A DNA stretch of 50,463 nt from Klebsiella pneumoniae (GTDB taxonomy: Bacteria > Verrucomicrobiota > Verrucomicrobiia > Limisphaerales > SXTU01). Of the stretch, positions 17,231 through 28,400 are shown one piece after another. The position numbers and the translations under genes were made by a program. The notes under the pieces were generated by a model. It did no database searches. It saw only the letters and a program-made list of their open reading frames with translations, and was not told the DNA's origin. Where the stretch lies: positions 1 through 50,463 of the forward strand of contig CALQJI020000035.1 in assembly GCA_943330855.2 (NCBI GenBank), read 5' to 3'. The stretch's first letter is position 1. The number at the start of each line of letters is the position of its first letter.

Positions 17231-17848
17231 CTACTTTGCCCCGTAACTGAAGTCGTCGAAGAGCGTCACGCTGTCGGCCTTGGTCCAGAGGCCGACCTTG
17301 CCGGCGTCCTTGTGCGTGGCGTCCTCGGCCTCGAAGAGCGGCTTGCCGTTGAAGACCACCTTGAACTGGCTGCCCGCAAAATCGACGCGCAGCGTGTGCC
17401 ACTGGCCGGTGGCGACCGGGAGGTTCGCGCCCTTGAACTGCGTGCGCTTGCCGTTGAGGAAATGGTAAATGCGGACGTTGCCCTCGATGGCGTTCGCGCG
17501 GGCGATGTAGTAATTGCCCGCGTCCTTCACGCGCCAAACGATTCCTCCAGCCTGATCTTCGTCGCCGCTCACGGGCTTGAACTTCACTTCTACGAAGCCG
17601 TCTTTCAGAGCCGTTCCCTCCTTGAGTGAGAGCGGATAACTCGCCGTGCCGGACTGCTTCAGCGCGTTGGGCTGGCTCGGTGCGGAGGTGTCCGCCACGA
17701 CGGCCCACACGGGTTTGCCTTCGCCGGTTAGAGTGCTGGTCCAACCGGGCGGCAGCGCGCCGGGCTTGGCCTGGTCAAACGACTCGCGCTCGGCAGCAGC
17801 GGCAACGGTGACGGATAAACTGAACAACAAGGCAGTAAGTGTTTTCAC
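17231..17848 (-). CDS. Secreted concanavalin-like (LamG/DUF1080-type) protein
   Basis: 205 residues beginning with a signal peptide (MKTLTALLFSLSVTVAAAA). The body is a single jelly-roll domain: FVEVKFKPVSGDEDQAGGIVWR, NYYIARANAIEGNVRIYHF, WHTLRVDFAGSQFKVVFNG and GKVGLWTKADSVTLFDDFSY. This pattern occurs in DUF1080/3-keto-disaccharide-hydrolase and LamG-like proteins of Verrucomicrobia and Planctomycetes, usually acting on or binding carbohydrate. No catalytic residues can be assigned. Confidence 0.75.
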   Translation of the reverse strand: MKTLTALLFSLSVTVAAAAERESFDQAKPGALPPGWTSTLTGEGKPVWAVVADTSAPSQPNALKQSGTASYPLSLKEGTALKDGFVEVKFKPVSGDEDQAGGIVWRVKDAGNYYIARANAIEGNVRIYHFLNGKRTQFKGANLPVATGQWHTLRVDFAGSQFKVVFNGKPLFEAEDATHKDAGKVGLWTKADSVTLFDDFSYGAK

Positions 17849-17904
17849 GCGCGCAAGCTATTGGGCGCTCGCTCGGAGACAAGGAATTTAATGAGGATCT
17901 TTAT

Positions 17905-17969
17905 AAGGAGAGCCGGAGGGTAGGAGAAAGTCCCGCCGCCGTATTTTCTCCTGCCCTCCGGCTCTCTTT
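17905..17969. terminator. Long inverted repeat, possible bidirectional terminator
   Basis: Arms of 25 bp with two mismatches that G-U pairing can absorb (17905-17929 and 17945-17969) form a strong hairpin with a 15-base loop. The plus-strand arm ends in CTCTTTATTAAAA and the minus-strand one in CTCCTTATAAAG, which gives weak U-rich tails both ways. It lies between divergent genes, so it could equally be a dispersed repeat; its core resembles the inner part of the repeat at 18801-18944. Confidence 0.5.
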
Positions 17970-18033
17970 ATTAAAACTTCCTCCCCTCCTGCATTGAAAT
18001 CCCGCCGCAGCTCCGGTTCCATCACGGCACCGC

Positions 18034-18795
18034 ATGGCTATCACCATTAACCTCGCTGACAAGGTCGCTCTAATCACCGGCGCGTCGCAGGGCATCGGCG
18101 CGCAGATGGCGCGCACCTTCCACGCCGCCGGTGCGGTTGTCGTGCTGAACCACCCTGACCTCGGCCCCACGCGCGCGGACGCCGAGGCGTTGGCCGCCGA
18201 CCTGAATGCACTGCGCCCCGACAGCACCGACGTGCTCGCCGCAGATGTCTCGGACGCCGACGCCGTCCGCGCGATGATGCTGGCGGTGAAGGCGCGACGC
18301 GGCGGACTGGACTTCCTCATCAACAACGCCGGCATCCTCCGCGACCGCACCATCGCAAAGCTCTCGCCCGACGATTGGCAGGCCGTGCTGGACGTGAACC
18401 TCACCGGCGTCTTCCACTGCTGCAAGTTCGGCCTAGAAGTTATGCGCGACGGCGGGGCCATCGTGAGCATGGGCAGCATCGCGGCCATTCAAGGATTCTT
18501 CGGTCAGGCCAATTACGCCGCAGCCAAAGCCGGCGTGCAGGCGATGATGCGCGTGCTCGCCCGCGAGTGCGCGCGACGCGGCATCCGCGCCAACACCATC
18601 GCGCCCGGCGTGATTGACACCGCGATGGCCGCGACAATTCCCGAGGCCGCGCGGGTCGAGATGCTCAAGAACATCCCGCTTGCCCGCCTCGGCGAACCGG
18701 CGGAAGTCGCGAACGTCGCGCTCTTTCTCTGCTCCCCGCTCGCGAGCTACGTCAGCGGCCAGACCATCGAGGTGAACGGCGGCTGGCGCGGCTGA
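18034..18795 (+). CDS. Short-chain dehydrogenase/reductase (FabG-like)
   Basis: A 253-residue classical SDR that interconverts a 3-oxo and 3-hydroxy group with NAD(P)H. The dinucleotide motif TGASQGIG (15-22), NNAG (97-100) and the catalytic Ser148, Tyr161 and Lys165 are all present, as are the C-terminal GEPAEVANVALFL and SGQTIEVNGG blocks. FabG or acetoacetyl-CoA reductase activity is the nearest guess. It precedes a CoA-transferase on the same strand, which suggests short-chain 3-oxoacid metabolism rather than bulk fatty-acid synthesis. A dispersed repeat separates the two, so coupling is not certain. Confidence 0.88.
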   Translation: MAITINLADKVALITGASQGIGAQMARTFHAAGAVVVLNHPDLGPTRADAEALAADLNALRPDSTDVLAADVSDADAVRAMMLAVKARRGGLDFLINNAGILRDRTIAKLSPDDWQAVLDVNLTGVFHCCKFGLEVMRDGGAIVSMGSIAAIQGFFGQANYAAAKAGVQAMMRVLARECARRGIRANTIAPGVIDTAMAATIPEAARVEMLKNIPLARLGEPAEVANVALFLCSPLASYVSGQTIEVNGGWRG

Positions 18796-18800
18796 TTTTT

Positions 18801-18944
18801 AGCCACCTATGGAACACAGACGGAACACAGATAAGGAGGGGAGGAAAGCAGGAGGTGCTGCGCTCTCTTTCTCCTGCCCCCCTGCCCTCCTCATAGAATC
18901 CCCGTCGCTTCCCATCTGTGTTTCATCTGTGTTCCATCTGTGGC
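18801..18944. repeat. Palindromic repeat (GGAACACAGA / ATCTGTGTTCC type)
   Basis: The left part, GCCACCTATGGAACACAGAC with a second GGAACACAGAT unit (18802-18834), is complementary to the right part CATCTGTGTTTCATCTGTG followed by TTCCATCTGTGGC (18913-18944). Between them lie complementary purine and pyrimidine tracts. A half-copy of the same family is at 29459-29500. It fills the space between the SDR and the CoA-transferase and contains an upstream GTG (18940) in frame with the latter. Confidence 0.75.
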
Positions 18945-18966
18945 CAAAGAATCCTTCTCCACGGCC

Positions 18967-20496
18967 ATGAGAGCTGCCGCCCGCATTGTCTCCGCCGCTG
19001 AGGCCGTCGCGGCGATTCCCTCCGGCGCGACGGTCGCGGTCGGCGGCTTCGTCGGCGCGGGACACCCGGAGATACTTTCGTCCGCGTTGGAACGGCGCTT
19101 TCTTGAGAGCGGTTCGCCGCGCGACCTCACGCTGCTCTACTGCGCCGGCCAGGGCGACCGTGGCGAACGCGGCCTGAACCACCTCGCGCACGTCGGCCTT
19201 TTGAAGCGCGTCGTCGGTGGCCACTGGAACCTCGCGCCCAAGCTGGGCCGCATGGCGCTCGCGGGCGAAATCGAAGCTTACAATCTCCCGCAAGGCGTTC
19301 TCTGCGTCCTGCTCCGCGAAATCGCCGCGAAGCGTCCCGGAATGTTCACCAAGGTCGGGATGAACACGTTCATTGACCCAGCCCACGGCGGCGGTCAGCT
19401 CAACGCGCGCACGACCGAACCGCTCGTCGAGCGCGTCTCACTCGACGGTGAGGACTGGCTGCGTTATCGCACCTTCCCCGTCACCGTCGGCCTCATCCGC
19501 GCCACGACCGCCGACGCGCGCGGCAACCTCACGCTCGAACGCGAGGCACTCATCGGCGAGGTGCTGCCCATCGCGCAGGCCGCGCGCAACCACGGCGGCA
19601 TCGTCATCGCGCAGGTCGAGCGAGTCGTCGAGCGCATCACGGACCCGAAGGCCGTGCGCGTGCCGGGAGTGCTGGTGGATTTCATCGTCGTGTCCGCCGG
19701 CACGCAGCACGACCAGACCTTCGCCGAGCCGTTCAACGAGGCCTACGTCATGAACTCGGGACGTGACGCCGCCTTCCAACCGATGCCGTTCAGCGAACGA
19801 AAAATCATCGCTCGCCGCGTGCTGCGCGAGATTCGCGCCGGCGACATTGTGAACCTCGGCATCGGCGTGCCCGAGGCCGTCGCAGCGGTCGCGGCAGAGA
19901 CGGGGCGGCTCGCGGAATTCACGCTCACACTGGAGAGCGGCCCCATCGGCGGCGTGCCAGCGGGCGGCTTGAGTTTCGGTTGCAGCACGCACCCGGAGGC
20001 GGTCGTGGACCAGCCGTCGCAGTTTGATTTCTACGATGGCGGCGGGTTGGACATTGCCGTGCTCGGAGCGCTGGAGGTGGATGCCGAGGGCAGCGTGAAC
20101 GTGAGCACGCTGGGCGGCGGGCGCTTTGCGGGCGTGGGCGGCTTCGTGAACATCACGCAAAGCGCGAAACGCCTCGTCTTCGCCTGCCCGTTCCGCGCAG
20201 ACGGGCTTGCGGTGGACGCGAGCAACGGCGAGCTTCGCCTCACACGCGAAGGCGCGAAAGCGAAGTTTGTTCGAAGCGTCGCGCAAGTCTGCTTCCACGG
20301 CCCATCCGCCGTGGCGCGCGGCCAGCAGGTGCTCTACGTAACCGAGCGTGCCGTGTTCGAGTTGAAGGCGGATGGCCTGCACCTGCGCGAACTCGCGCCG
20401 GGCGCGGCCCTCCACGCCCATGTGCTGCGCCTGATGGAATTCGCTCCACACGTCAGCACGCCGCAACAAATGCCAGCGGAGTGTTTCGCGAAGTGA
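18967..20496 (+). CDS. 3-oxoacid / propionate-type CoA-transferase
   Basis: A 509-residue fused alpha+beta family I CoA-transferase that moves CoA between acyl-CoA and a free acid. Start: the ATG at 18967 is preferred to an in-frame GTG at 18940, which lies inside a repeat. The glycine-rich VGGFVGAGHP segment near the N terminus is the alpha-half CoA loop. Glu323 in TLESGPIGG is the catalytic glutamate that forms the thioester. Downstream, VLGALEVDAEGSVNVSTLGG and GVGGFVNITQSAK match the beta half. Acetoacetate or propionate are likely acids; the family does not settle which. The neighbouring SDR fits 3-oxo/3-hydroxy acid use. Confidence 0.88.
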   Translation: MRAAARIVSAAEAVAAIPSGATVAVGGFVGAGHPEILSSALERRFLESGSPRDLTLLYCAGQGDRGERGLNHLAHVGLLKRVVGGHWNLAPKLGRMALAGEIEAYNLPQGVLCVLLREIAAKRPGMFTKVGMNTFIDPAHGGGQLNARTTEPLVERVSLDGEDWLRYRTFPVTVGLIRATTADARGNLTLEREALIGEVLPIAQAARNHGGIVIAQVERVVERITDPKAVRVPGVLVDFIVVSAGTQHDQTFAEPFNEAYVMNSGRDAAFQPMPFSERKIIARRVLREIRAGDIVNLGIGVPEAVAAVAAETGRLAEFTLTLESGPIGGVPAGGLSFGCSTHPEAVVDQPSQFDFYDGGGLDIAVLGALEVDAEGSVNVSTLGGGRFAGVGGFVNITQSAKRLVFACPFRADGLAVDASNGELRLTREGAKAKFVRSVAQVCFHGPSAVARGQQVLYVTERAVFELKADGLHLRELAPGAALHAHVLRLMEFAPHVSTPQQMPAECFAK

Positions 20497-20523
20497 ACGG
20501 AGCGCCGCTCTCCAACCCAGCGT

Positions 20524-21849
20524 TTACTGCCGGGCGCGGCCGGGCGCGTCATCCAACGCCACGTGATTTGTCTCCTGCGCGCACCACACGGACACGAGCG
20601 TGATGGCCGACATCCCGACGAGGTAGAGCGCCACGGGCCACGGGTTGCCATCGGCCCACTTCAGCAAAGCTGTGGCGATGAGCGGCGCCAGTCCGCCCGC
20701 GAACGGCGACGCGAGCTGGTAGCCGAGCGAGACCCCGCTGCACCGCACGCGCGTGCTGAACAGCTCGGAGAAGAACGCCGCCTGCGGCCCATACATCGCG
20801 GAATGCACGACCAACCCGATTGCGATGGCCGCCCACAAGCCCGCTGTCGTGCGCGTGTCCACCAGCCAGAAGAACGGGAACGCAAACAACGCCATGCCCG
20901 CCGCGCCCGCCAGATACACGGGCCGCCGCCCCACGCGGTCCGACCACGCGCCAAACAGAGGTATCGCCACGAGCTGCACGGCCGAGCCGAAGAGCACCGC
21001 GTGCAACACGTCGCTCTTCGTCGCGCCGAGCTTCGTAGTCGCGTAGGTGAGCACGAAGACGGTGAAAACGTAGAACGAAGCGTTCTCCGCGAAGCGCGCG
21101 CCCATCGCGACAAGCACGCTGCGCGGGTGCAACCGGACGGCCTCCAGCACCGGCAGGCGCGGCCCGGTCTCGGTCGCCGCAACCTTCGCCGCCTCGAACA
21201 GCGGGCTCTCCAGAATCTGCAACCGGATGAACATGCCGACCGCGAGCAGGAGAATTCCCAGCAGGAACGGCACACGCCAACCCCACGCGAGAAAGTCTTT
21301 CTCCGGCATCGAGGAACACGCGGAGAAGACCGCGTTGGCCAGCAGCAGCCCGACCGGCACGCCGGCCTGCACCCAGCTCGCGTAGAAGCCGCGTCGTCCG
21401 CGATGCCCGTGCTCCACGGCCATCAGCACCGCGCCGCCCCACTCGCCACCGACGCCGATCCCTTGCACGAAACGCAGCGCCACCAGCAGCACTGGCGCGA
21501 GCACGCCCGCCTGCTCGTAAGTCGGCAGCAGGCCGATGCAGAAGGTCGCCACGCCCATAAGCATGAGCGTTGTGACGAGCACGGACTTGCGCCCGAGCTT
21601 GTCGCCGAGGTGGCCGAAGATGACGCCGCCCAGCGGCCGCGCGAAGAAGCCCACCGCGTAGGTGGCGAACGCGGCCATCGTGCCCGCGAGCGGGTCCACG
21701 TTGGGAAAGAAGAGCGTGGGAAACACCAGCGCCGCCGCCGTGCCGTAGAGGAAGAAGTCATACCACTCGATGGTGGTGCCGATGAAGCTGGCGAGCACGA
21801 CGCGGCTCACGGGCGTGGTGGCTGGTGGTGAAGGGGGCGGATTGCTCAC
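20524..21849 (-). CDS. MFS transporter, metabolite:H+ symporter (MHS) family
   Basis: 441 residues and about 12 transmembrane helices. The opening segment GTTIEWYDFFLYGTAAALVF is the family signature; GHLGDKLGRKSVL is the loop 2-3 motif and RFVQGIGVGGEWGGAVLM the helix 5 motif. Characterised relatives carry alpha-ketoglutarate, proline/betaine, shikimate or citrate with protons. Convergent with the CoA-transferase, with a 27-bp gap, so a carboxylate substrate is plausible but not shown. Confidence 0.87.
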   Translation of the reverse strand: MSNPPPSPPATTPVSRVVLASFIGTTIEWYDFFLYGTAAALVFPTLFFPNVDPLAGTMAAFATYAVGFFARPLGGVIFGHLGDKLGRKSVLVTTLMLMGVATFCIGLLPTYEQAGVLAPVLLVALRFVQGIGVGGEWGGAVLMAVEHGHRGRRGFYASWVQAGVPVGLLLANAVFSACSSMPEKDFLAWGWRVPFLLGILLLAVGMFIRLQILESPLFEAAKVAATETGPRLPVLEAVRLHPRSVLVAMGARFAENASFYVFTVFVLTYATTKLGATKSDVLHAVLFGSAVQLVAIPLFGAWSDRVGRRPVYLAGAAGMALFAFPFFWLVDTRTTAGLWAAIAIGLVVHSAMYGPQAAFFSELFSTRVRCSGVSLGYQLASPFAGGLAPLIATALLKWADGNPWPVALYLVGMSAITLVSVWCAQETNHVALDDAPGRARQ

Positions 21850-21934
21850 GGCTGCGGCCCGCAGATTGCGCCGGTGTCTGTGGGCAAGGAAATGAAAAAG
21901 CCGTTCAGCCTATCCGAAGCGATTTGGCTGTGGC

Positions 21935-21985
21935 GTCGCTCTGTGAGCGACGAACGGGCCGGCGGTCACCGACCGCCGCTACAGG
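21935..21985. repeat. Double-hairpin dispersed repeat, copy 2
   Basis: GTCGCTCTGTGAGCGAC (21935-21951) followed by GGCGGTCACCGACCGCC (21961-21977) and GCTACAGG. It has the same order and spacing as the copies at 3759-3815 and 23323-23373. It lies in the space between the divergent side of the MHS transporter and rlmN. Confidence 0.8.
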
Positions 21986-22004
21986 AAGCCACGACGCGCG
22001 CCTT

Positions 22005-22093
22005 CTCCCTTCCTCGGAGGAGGGGTGGGGTTGCCAACGCCGACGCCAGCACACCCCTCACCCCAAACCTCTCCCCTCCTCCGAGGAAGGGAG
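22005..22093. repeat. Palindromic repeat with CCCTCACCCCAA core
   Basis: Perfect 21-bp arms at 22005-22025 and 22073-22093 (CTCCCTTCCTCGGAGGAGGGG and its complement) flank the CCCCTCACCCC block. A related core (CCCTCACCCCAACCCTCTCCC) is found at 41879-41899. It follows the double hairpin directly, so two unrelated repeat families are stacked here. Confidence 0.75.
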
Positions 22094-22137
22094 AGTGAGC
22101 CAGCACGCGGCGTGGTTCCTGGCCATTCCATCGAATC

Positions 22138-23199
22138 TCATTCTGGAATGGCATTATTCTCCCGGCGACGCAACTGGCCACACGCCGCATCGATGTCCTT
22201 GCCGCGCGAGCGGCGGAAGTGCGCGACGAGCTTCCGCGTGCGCAGCACTTCTGCGAAAGCTTCGGACGTCTCATCGGAAGACGGTTCGTAGGCGACGCCG
22301 CGAAGGCTCAGGCCGGTGGGATTGTAGCGCAGCAGGTTGATGTGCATCCGGCGCGCACCGAGCAATTCGGCGAGCACGTGCGCTTGCTCCAGCGAGTCGT
22401 TCACGCCCGCGAGCAGGCAATACTGAATCGTCACGGGCCGGCCGCGACTTGCCTGGAAACGGTCCGCCGCCGCGAGGATTTCCGCGATGGAAAAGCGCTT
22501 GCCCATCGGCAGCAGCCGGGCGCGCGTGGCGTCGTCAGGCGCGTGCAGCGAGACGGCGAGGTGGATGTTCAGCCCCGTGGCCGTGAGCGCGTCGATGCCC
22601 GGCACAATGCCGACGGTGGAGACCGTGATCTGCCGCCAGCCGAGCGCACCGAGCGCGTTGTCCGCGAGTCGGCGCACGGCCGTGAGGACGGCGTCGAGGT
22701 TGAGCATCGGCTCGCCCATGCCCATGAAGACGAGGGTCTGCAGCTTGCGTCCGACGGCGTTGGCCTCCCGTCGCAGCGCGAGGAACTGCTCGATGATCTC
22801 TCCGGCGGTGAGGTTGCGCTCGAAGCCGGTCTTCGTAGTGGCGCAGAAGTCACACCCCATCGCGCAGCCGACCTGCGAGGAGAGGCAGCCCGCCGCCCGG
22901 TCCGCGCGGAAATCCGGCATCAGCACCGACTCCACCGTGCGCGCGTCGCCGAGACGCAGCAGCAGCTTGGTTGTCCCATCCGCCGCGACCTGCCGCGCCG
23001 CGAGCTTCGCCGCACTGGTTGGAAAGCTCGTGCGCAACCGCTCCACCAAGCCCTGCGGCAGCCCATGCGCCGAAGAGCTGATGATCTCGCGGCCCTTGTA
23101 GAAGGCGCGGAGCACGCGCGGCGCGTGGCTGGGCTTGTAGCCCCACTCCGCGAACTGTTGCGCGAGCGTGGCGGGATCGAGATCGGCGAGGGCGGGCAT
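22138..23199 (-). CDS. rlmN: 23S rRNA A2503 methyltransferase RlmN
   Basis: A 353-residue radical-SAM enzyme that adds C2 methyl to A2503 of 23S rRNA and to A37 of some tRNAs. The iron-sulfur motif CxxxCxxC uses Cys112, Cys116 and Cys119 (VGCAMGCDFCATTKTG). GMGEPMLN is the SAM-binding loop. The methyl-carrying cysteine near the C terminus is Cys340 in RDIDAACGQL-like sequence (here KDIDAACGQL). Length and order are those of the family. Start ATG at 23199. It follows ppdK but is separated from it by an intrinsic terminator. Confidence 0.95.
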   Translation of the reverse strand: MPALADLDPATLAQQFAEWGYKPSHAPRVLRAFYKGREIISSSAHGLPQGLVERLRTSFPTSAAKLAARQVAADGTTKLLLRLGDARTVESVLMPDFRADRAAGCLSSQVGCAMGCDFCATTKTGFERNLTAGEIIEQFLALRREANAVGRKLQTLVFMGMGEPMLNLDAVLTAVRRLADNALGALGWRQITVSTVGIVPGIDALTATGLNIHLAVSLHAPDDATRARLLPMGKRFSIAEILAAADRFQASRGRPVTIQYCLLAGVNDSLEQAHVLAELLGARRMHINLLRYNPTGLSLRGVAYEPSSDETSEAFAEVLRTRKLVAHFRRSRGKDIDAACGQLRRRENNAIPE

Positions 23200-23281
23200 A
23201 CTAACGCACGCCGACCACGACCACCGGTTGGAGAAGGGACATCACGACGTCTGGCTTATCGGAATGTGAAGTGGTGCGCAC

Positions 23282-23313
23282 GAAAAAAGCCGCCCCGGTT
23301 TCCCGAGGCGGCT
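23282..23313 (-). terminator. Intrinsic terminator of ppdK
   Basis: On the minus strand an 11-bp stem (AGCCGCCTCGG / CCGGGGCGGCT, one G-U pair) is closed by a GAAA tetraloop and followed by six T (23288-23283). It lies about 60 bp after the ppdK stop and before the rlmN start, so it separates their transcription. It is the clearest Rho-independent terminator in the window. Confidence 0.88.
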
Positions 23314-23322
23314 GATTGATGA

Positions 23323-23373
23323 CGTCGCTCTGAGAGCGAAAAAAGAGGCGGCGGTCACAGACCGCCGCTACAG
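23323..23373. repeat. Double-hairpin dispersed repeat, copy 3
   Basis: GTCGCTCTGAGAGCGA (23324-23339) followed by GGCGGTCACAGACCGCC (23350-23366) and GCTACAGG. It ends two bases before the ppdK stop codon, between the gene and its terminator, so the mRNA 3' end carries the paired hairpins. Confidence 0.8.
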
Positions 23374-23374
23374 G

Positions 23375-26119
<2,745 letters not shown>

Positions 26120-26258
26120 AATCAGGATGTGTCGTGTCAGTCTGTTGTTTTCGGGAGAGTCCGCGAAAAATGAGGCGCGACCCTAACAAGGAGCGCAATG
26201 GTGTCAACGGGGGAGATGGGCCAACAGCTCGCTGCGGACGTGGGCGTCCGCGCGCTCC

Positions 26259-28274
26259 TCACACGAGCGGCAGCTTCTTCTGCTGGTTCAGTTCGAGGCG
26301 CTCTTGCAGGAGCGCGTCGAGCGAGGGTTTGGCCAATTCGGGCAGGTGCATGTCGCGATCAATTTCGCGCAACCGTTGGTCCAGAAAATCATTTCGCAAC
26401 CGCTTGAGCACATCGCGCAGCATCGCGACCCGGGCGCGCTCGCGCTCACCTTGGATGCGCGCGGCCCGGGCGGCGTCGGCGCCCTCGCGCGCTGGCGGTG
26501 TGGCCAGCATCCGATCGCTCTCGGTCATTGCCTGCGTGCAGAGTGAGCGCGCCGCGTCGTCGGGCAACTCCCCCAGCAACTGCGCGGGTCCGGTCCATTC
26601 ACCGCTTGCGTAGGCGGCGAGGCGGAGCGCGACGATTTGCCGCACGCCAAGGTGGGTGAGCCACTCGAGTCGGAGAGTGTTGGCGAGCCATTCCATTTGG
26701 TCGTCGCTATGGAAGAGCGCATGAAGCAGCCAAAATTCTTGCTTCGAAGGCGGGGCTTCCGGTTCCGGCTCCGGTGCTTCCTCCGGCGACAAATTCGGTG
26801 AGGGTTGGGAGTCGTAGTAATCGTCCGGCGGCGAGTCGCCATCCGCGTGACCAACGCTGGTGGAGGGCTCGGGGCGCGCGGCTTTGGGTGCCCCAAACGG
26901 CGACGGCGAGCCTCCGGAACGGGGGACCGATGGCGCATCCGGACGCAAGACGAACTTCGGTTTTGCAGCGGCGATTTTCTTAAACTCCGCACGCATGGAC
27001 TCGGGCGCGACGCCGAGGCGGGCGGCCGTCTTTTGCGCGTATTTATCCACCGTCACAGCGTCGTTAGTCTTCTGCGTCGCCTCACCCATGGCCTTGAGAA
27101 CGGCGGTGCGGCCCTTGTCGGTCGCGAGGTCGTGGGTGACGCAGAGGCGATTCAGGTAGTAGTCGAAAAAGCCTTCGGCGTGCGCGATAAGCTGGTCGAA
27201 GGCGGGGCCGCCGTGGGCCTTGATGAAGCTGTCCGGGTCGTGCGGCGCGGGCACGGTGGCGACGCGGATGGCGAGCCCGCTGGCAAGCAATATGTCCAGC
27301 GAACGCACGGCGGCGTTCTGGCCGGCGTTGTCGGAGTCGAAGCAGAGGACGACCTCGTCGGCGTAGCGCTTAAGGATGCGGCAGTGGTCGGCGGTGAGGG
27401 CCGTGCCCTGCGGCGCGACGACGTTCTTCACGTCGGCCATGAAGCAGGCGATGAGGTCGAGCTGACCTTCACAGATGATGGCGCAGTCTTTGTCAGCGAC
27501 GGCACGCTTTGACTTGTCCAAACCGAAGATGACGCGGCCTTTCGTGAAGATGGGTGTCTCCGGTGAGTTGACATACTTCGCCGACTTTTCGTCGCCCGCG
27601 AGGATGCGTCCGCTGAAGGCCACGACGCGGCCCTGCTCGTCACAAATGGGGAACATGAGCCGTCCACGGAAGCGGTCGTAGAAATGGTCTACCCCTTCCT
27701 TGCGGATGACGAGGCCGCCGCGCTCGACGAGCGCGAGGTCGAAGTTTTTGGACTTCGCCCAGTTCACCGTGTCGTCCCACAAGTCGGGCGCGTAACCGAG
27801 GCGGAAGAGTTTTACGCCCTCGGCCGAGACGCCGCGCTTGGCGAGGTAATCGCGAGCGATCTGGCCAGCGGCGTCGTTGGCCAGCGCGGTCTGCCAGCGC
27901 TTGCAAATTTCTTCGTGGAGATGGAGGAGGGCTTCCTTCTCGCCGCGCTGCTGCCGGGCGTGAGGGTTGTCCTCAAATTCGAGGACGATGCGCGCTCGCT
28001 CGGCGAGGCGACGGACAGCTTCGATAAAAGGAAGGTTCTCGTGTTCCTTGACGAAGGTGAACACGTCGCCGCCTTTGTTGCAGCCGAAGCAATGGAAGAT
28101 TTGGCGCCCCGGATTGACGTTGAAGCTCGGCGACTTCTCGCTGTGAAAAGGGCACAGGGTGACAAAGTTCGCGCCAGCGCGCTTGAGCGGGCCGAGGTAG
28201 CCGCCGATGACATCCACGATGTCGCTGGCGGCGCGAATTTCCTCGAGCTTCTGCGGTGAGATCAGGCCAGCCAT
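26259..28274 (-). CDS. dnaG: DNA primase
   Basis: A 671-residue primase that lays RNA primers at the replication fork. The ATG at 28274 (MAGLISPQKLEEIR) is chosen over the ORF start 54 bases upstream, since translation upstream comes from a repeat. The CHC2 zinc motif uses Cys41, His44, Cys62 and Cys65 (CPFH...CFGC). The TOPRIM domain has EGQLDLIACF (269-278) and FDSDNAGQN (312-320) for metal binding. After residue 440 comes a Pro/Glu-rich linker (LSPEEAPEPEPEAPPS), then the helical C-terminal helicase-interaction domain. The usual rpsU/rpoD partners are absent. Confidence 0.95.
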   Translation of the reverse strand: MAGLISPQKLEEIRAASDIVDVIGGYLGPLKRAGANFVTLCPFHSEKSPSFNVNPGRQIFHCFGCNKGGDVFTFVKEHENLPFIEAVRRLAERARIVLEFEDNPHARQQRGEKEALLHLHEEICKRWQTALANDAAGQIARDYLAKRGVSAEGVKLFRLGYAPDLWDDTVNWAKSKNFDLALVERGGLVIRKEGVDHFYDRFRGRLMFPICDEQGRVVAFSGRILAGDEKSAKYVNSPETPIFTKGRVIFGLDKSKRAVADKDCAIICEGQLDLIACFMADVKNVVAPQGTALTADHCRILKRYADEVVLCFDSDNAGQNAAVRSLDILLASGLAIRVATVPAPHDPDSFIKAHGGPAFDQLIAHAEGFFDYYLNRLCVTHDLATDKGRTAVLKAMGEATQKTNDAVTVDKYAQKTAARLGVAPESMRAEFKKIAAAKPKFVLRPDAPSVPRSGGSPSPFGAPKAARPEPSTSVGHADGDSPPDDYYDSQPSPNLSPEEAPEPEPEAPPSKQEFWLLHALFHSDDQMEWLANTLRLEWLTHLGVRQIVALRLAAYASGEWTGPAQLLGELPDDAARSLCTQAMTESDRMLATPPAREGADAARAARIQGERERARVAMLRDVLKRLRNDFLDQRLREIDRDMHLPELAKPSLDALLQERLELNQQKKLPLV

Positions 28275-28280
28275 CGGCGG

Positions 28281-28350
28281 AATTTTCCAATGTCCGATGC
28301 CCAATGTCCACTCAATGCCCAATGCCACAGTAGCTGCGAGGTCATTGGGA
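28281..28350. repeat. CCAATGTCC / CCCAATG repeat upstream of dnaG
   Basis: Tandem near-identical units CCAATGTCC, GATGCCCAATGTCC and TCAATGCCCAATG run from about 28287 to 28326, with an inverted remnant (GTCATTGGG) at 28341-28349. A second array of the same family is at 34479-34649. It occupies the dnaG upstream region and would generate spurious N-terminal codons if an upstream start were used. Confidence 0.65.
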
Positions 28351-28400
28351 CTTGCTCATGGATTGAACCTTAGGCGTTGGGCCGTTTCCGCCGCTGGCCG

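Noticed and set aside
18940..18966. GTG start giving nine extra residues to the CoA-transferase
   Set aside because: The GTG lies in the repeat's terminal GCCACAGATGGAAC-type arm, and the ATG at 18967 is followed directly by the conserved family sequence.
26230..26258. Terminator of dnaG (GCGGACG/CGTCCGC stem)
   Set aside because: A 7-bp stem is present but no T-run follows on the minus strand.
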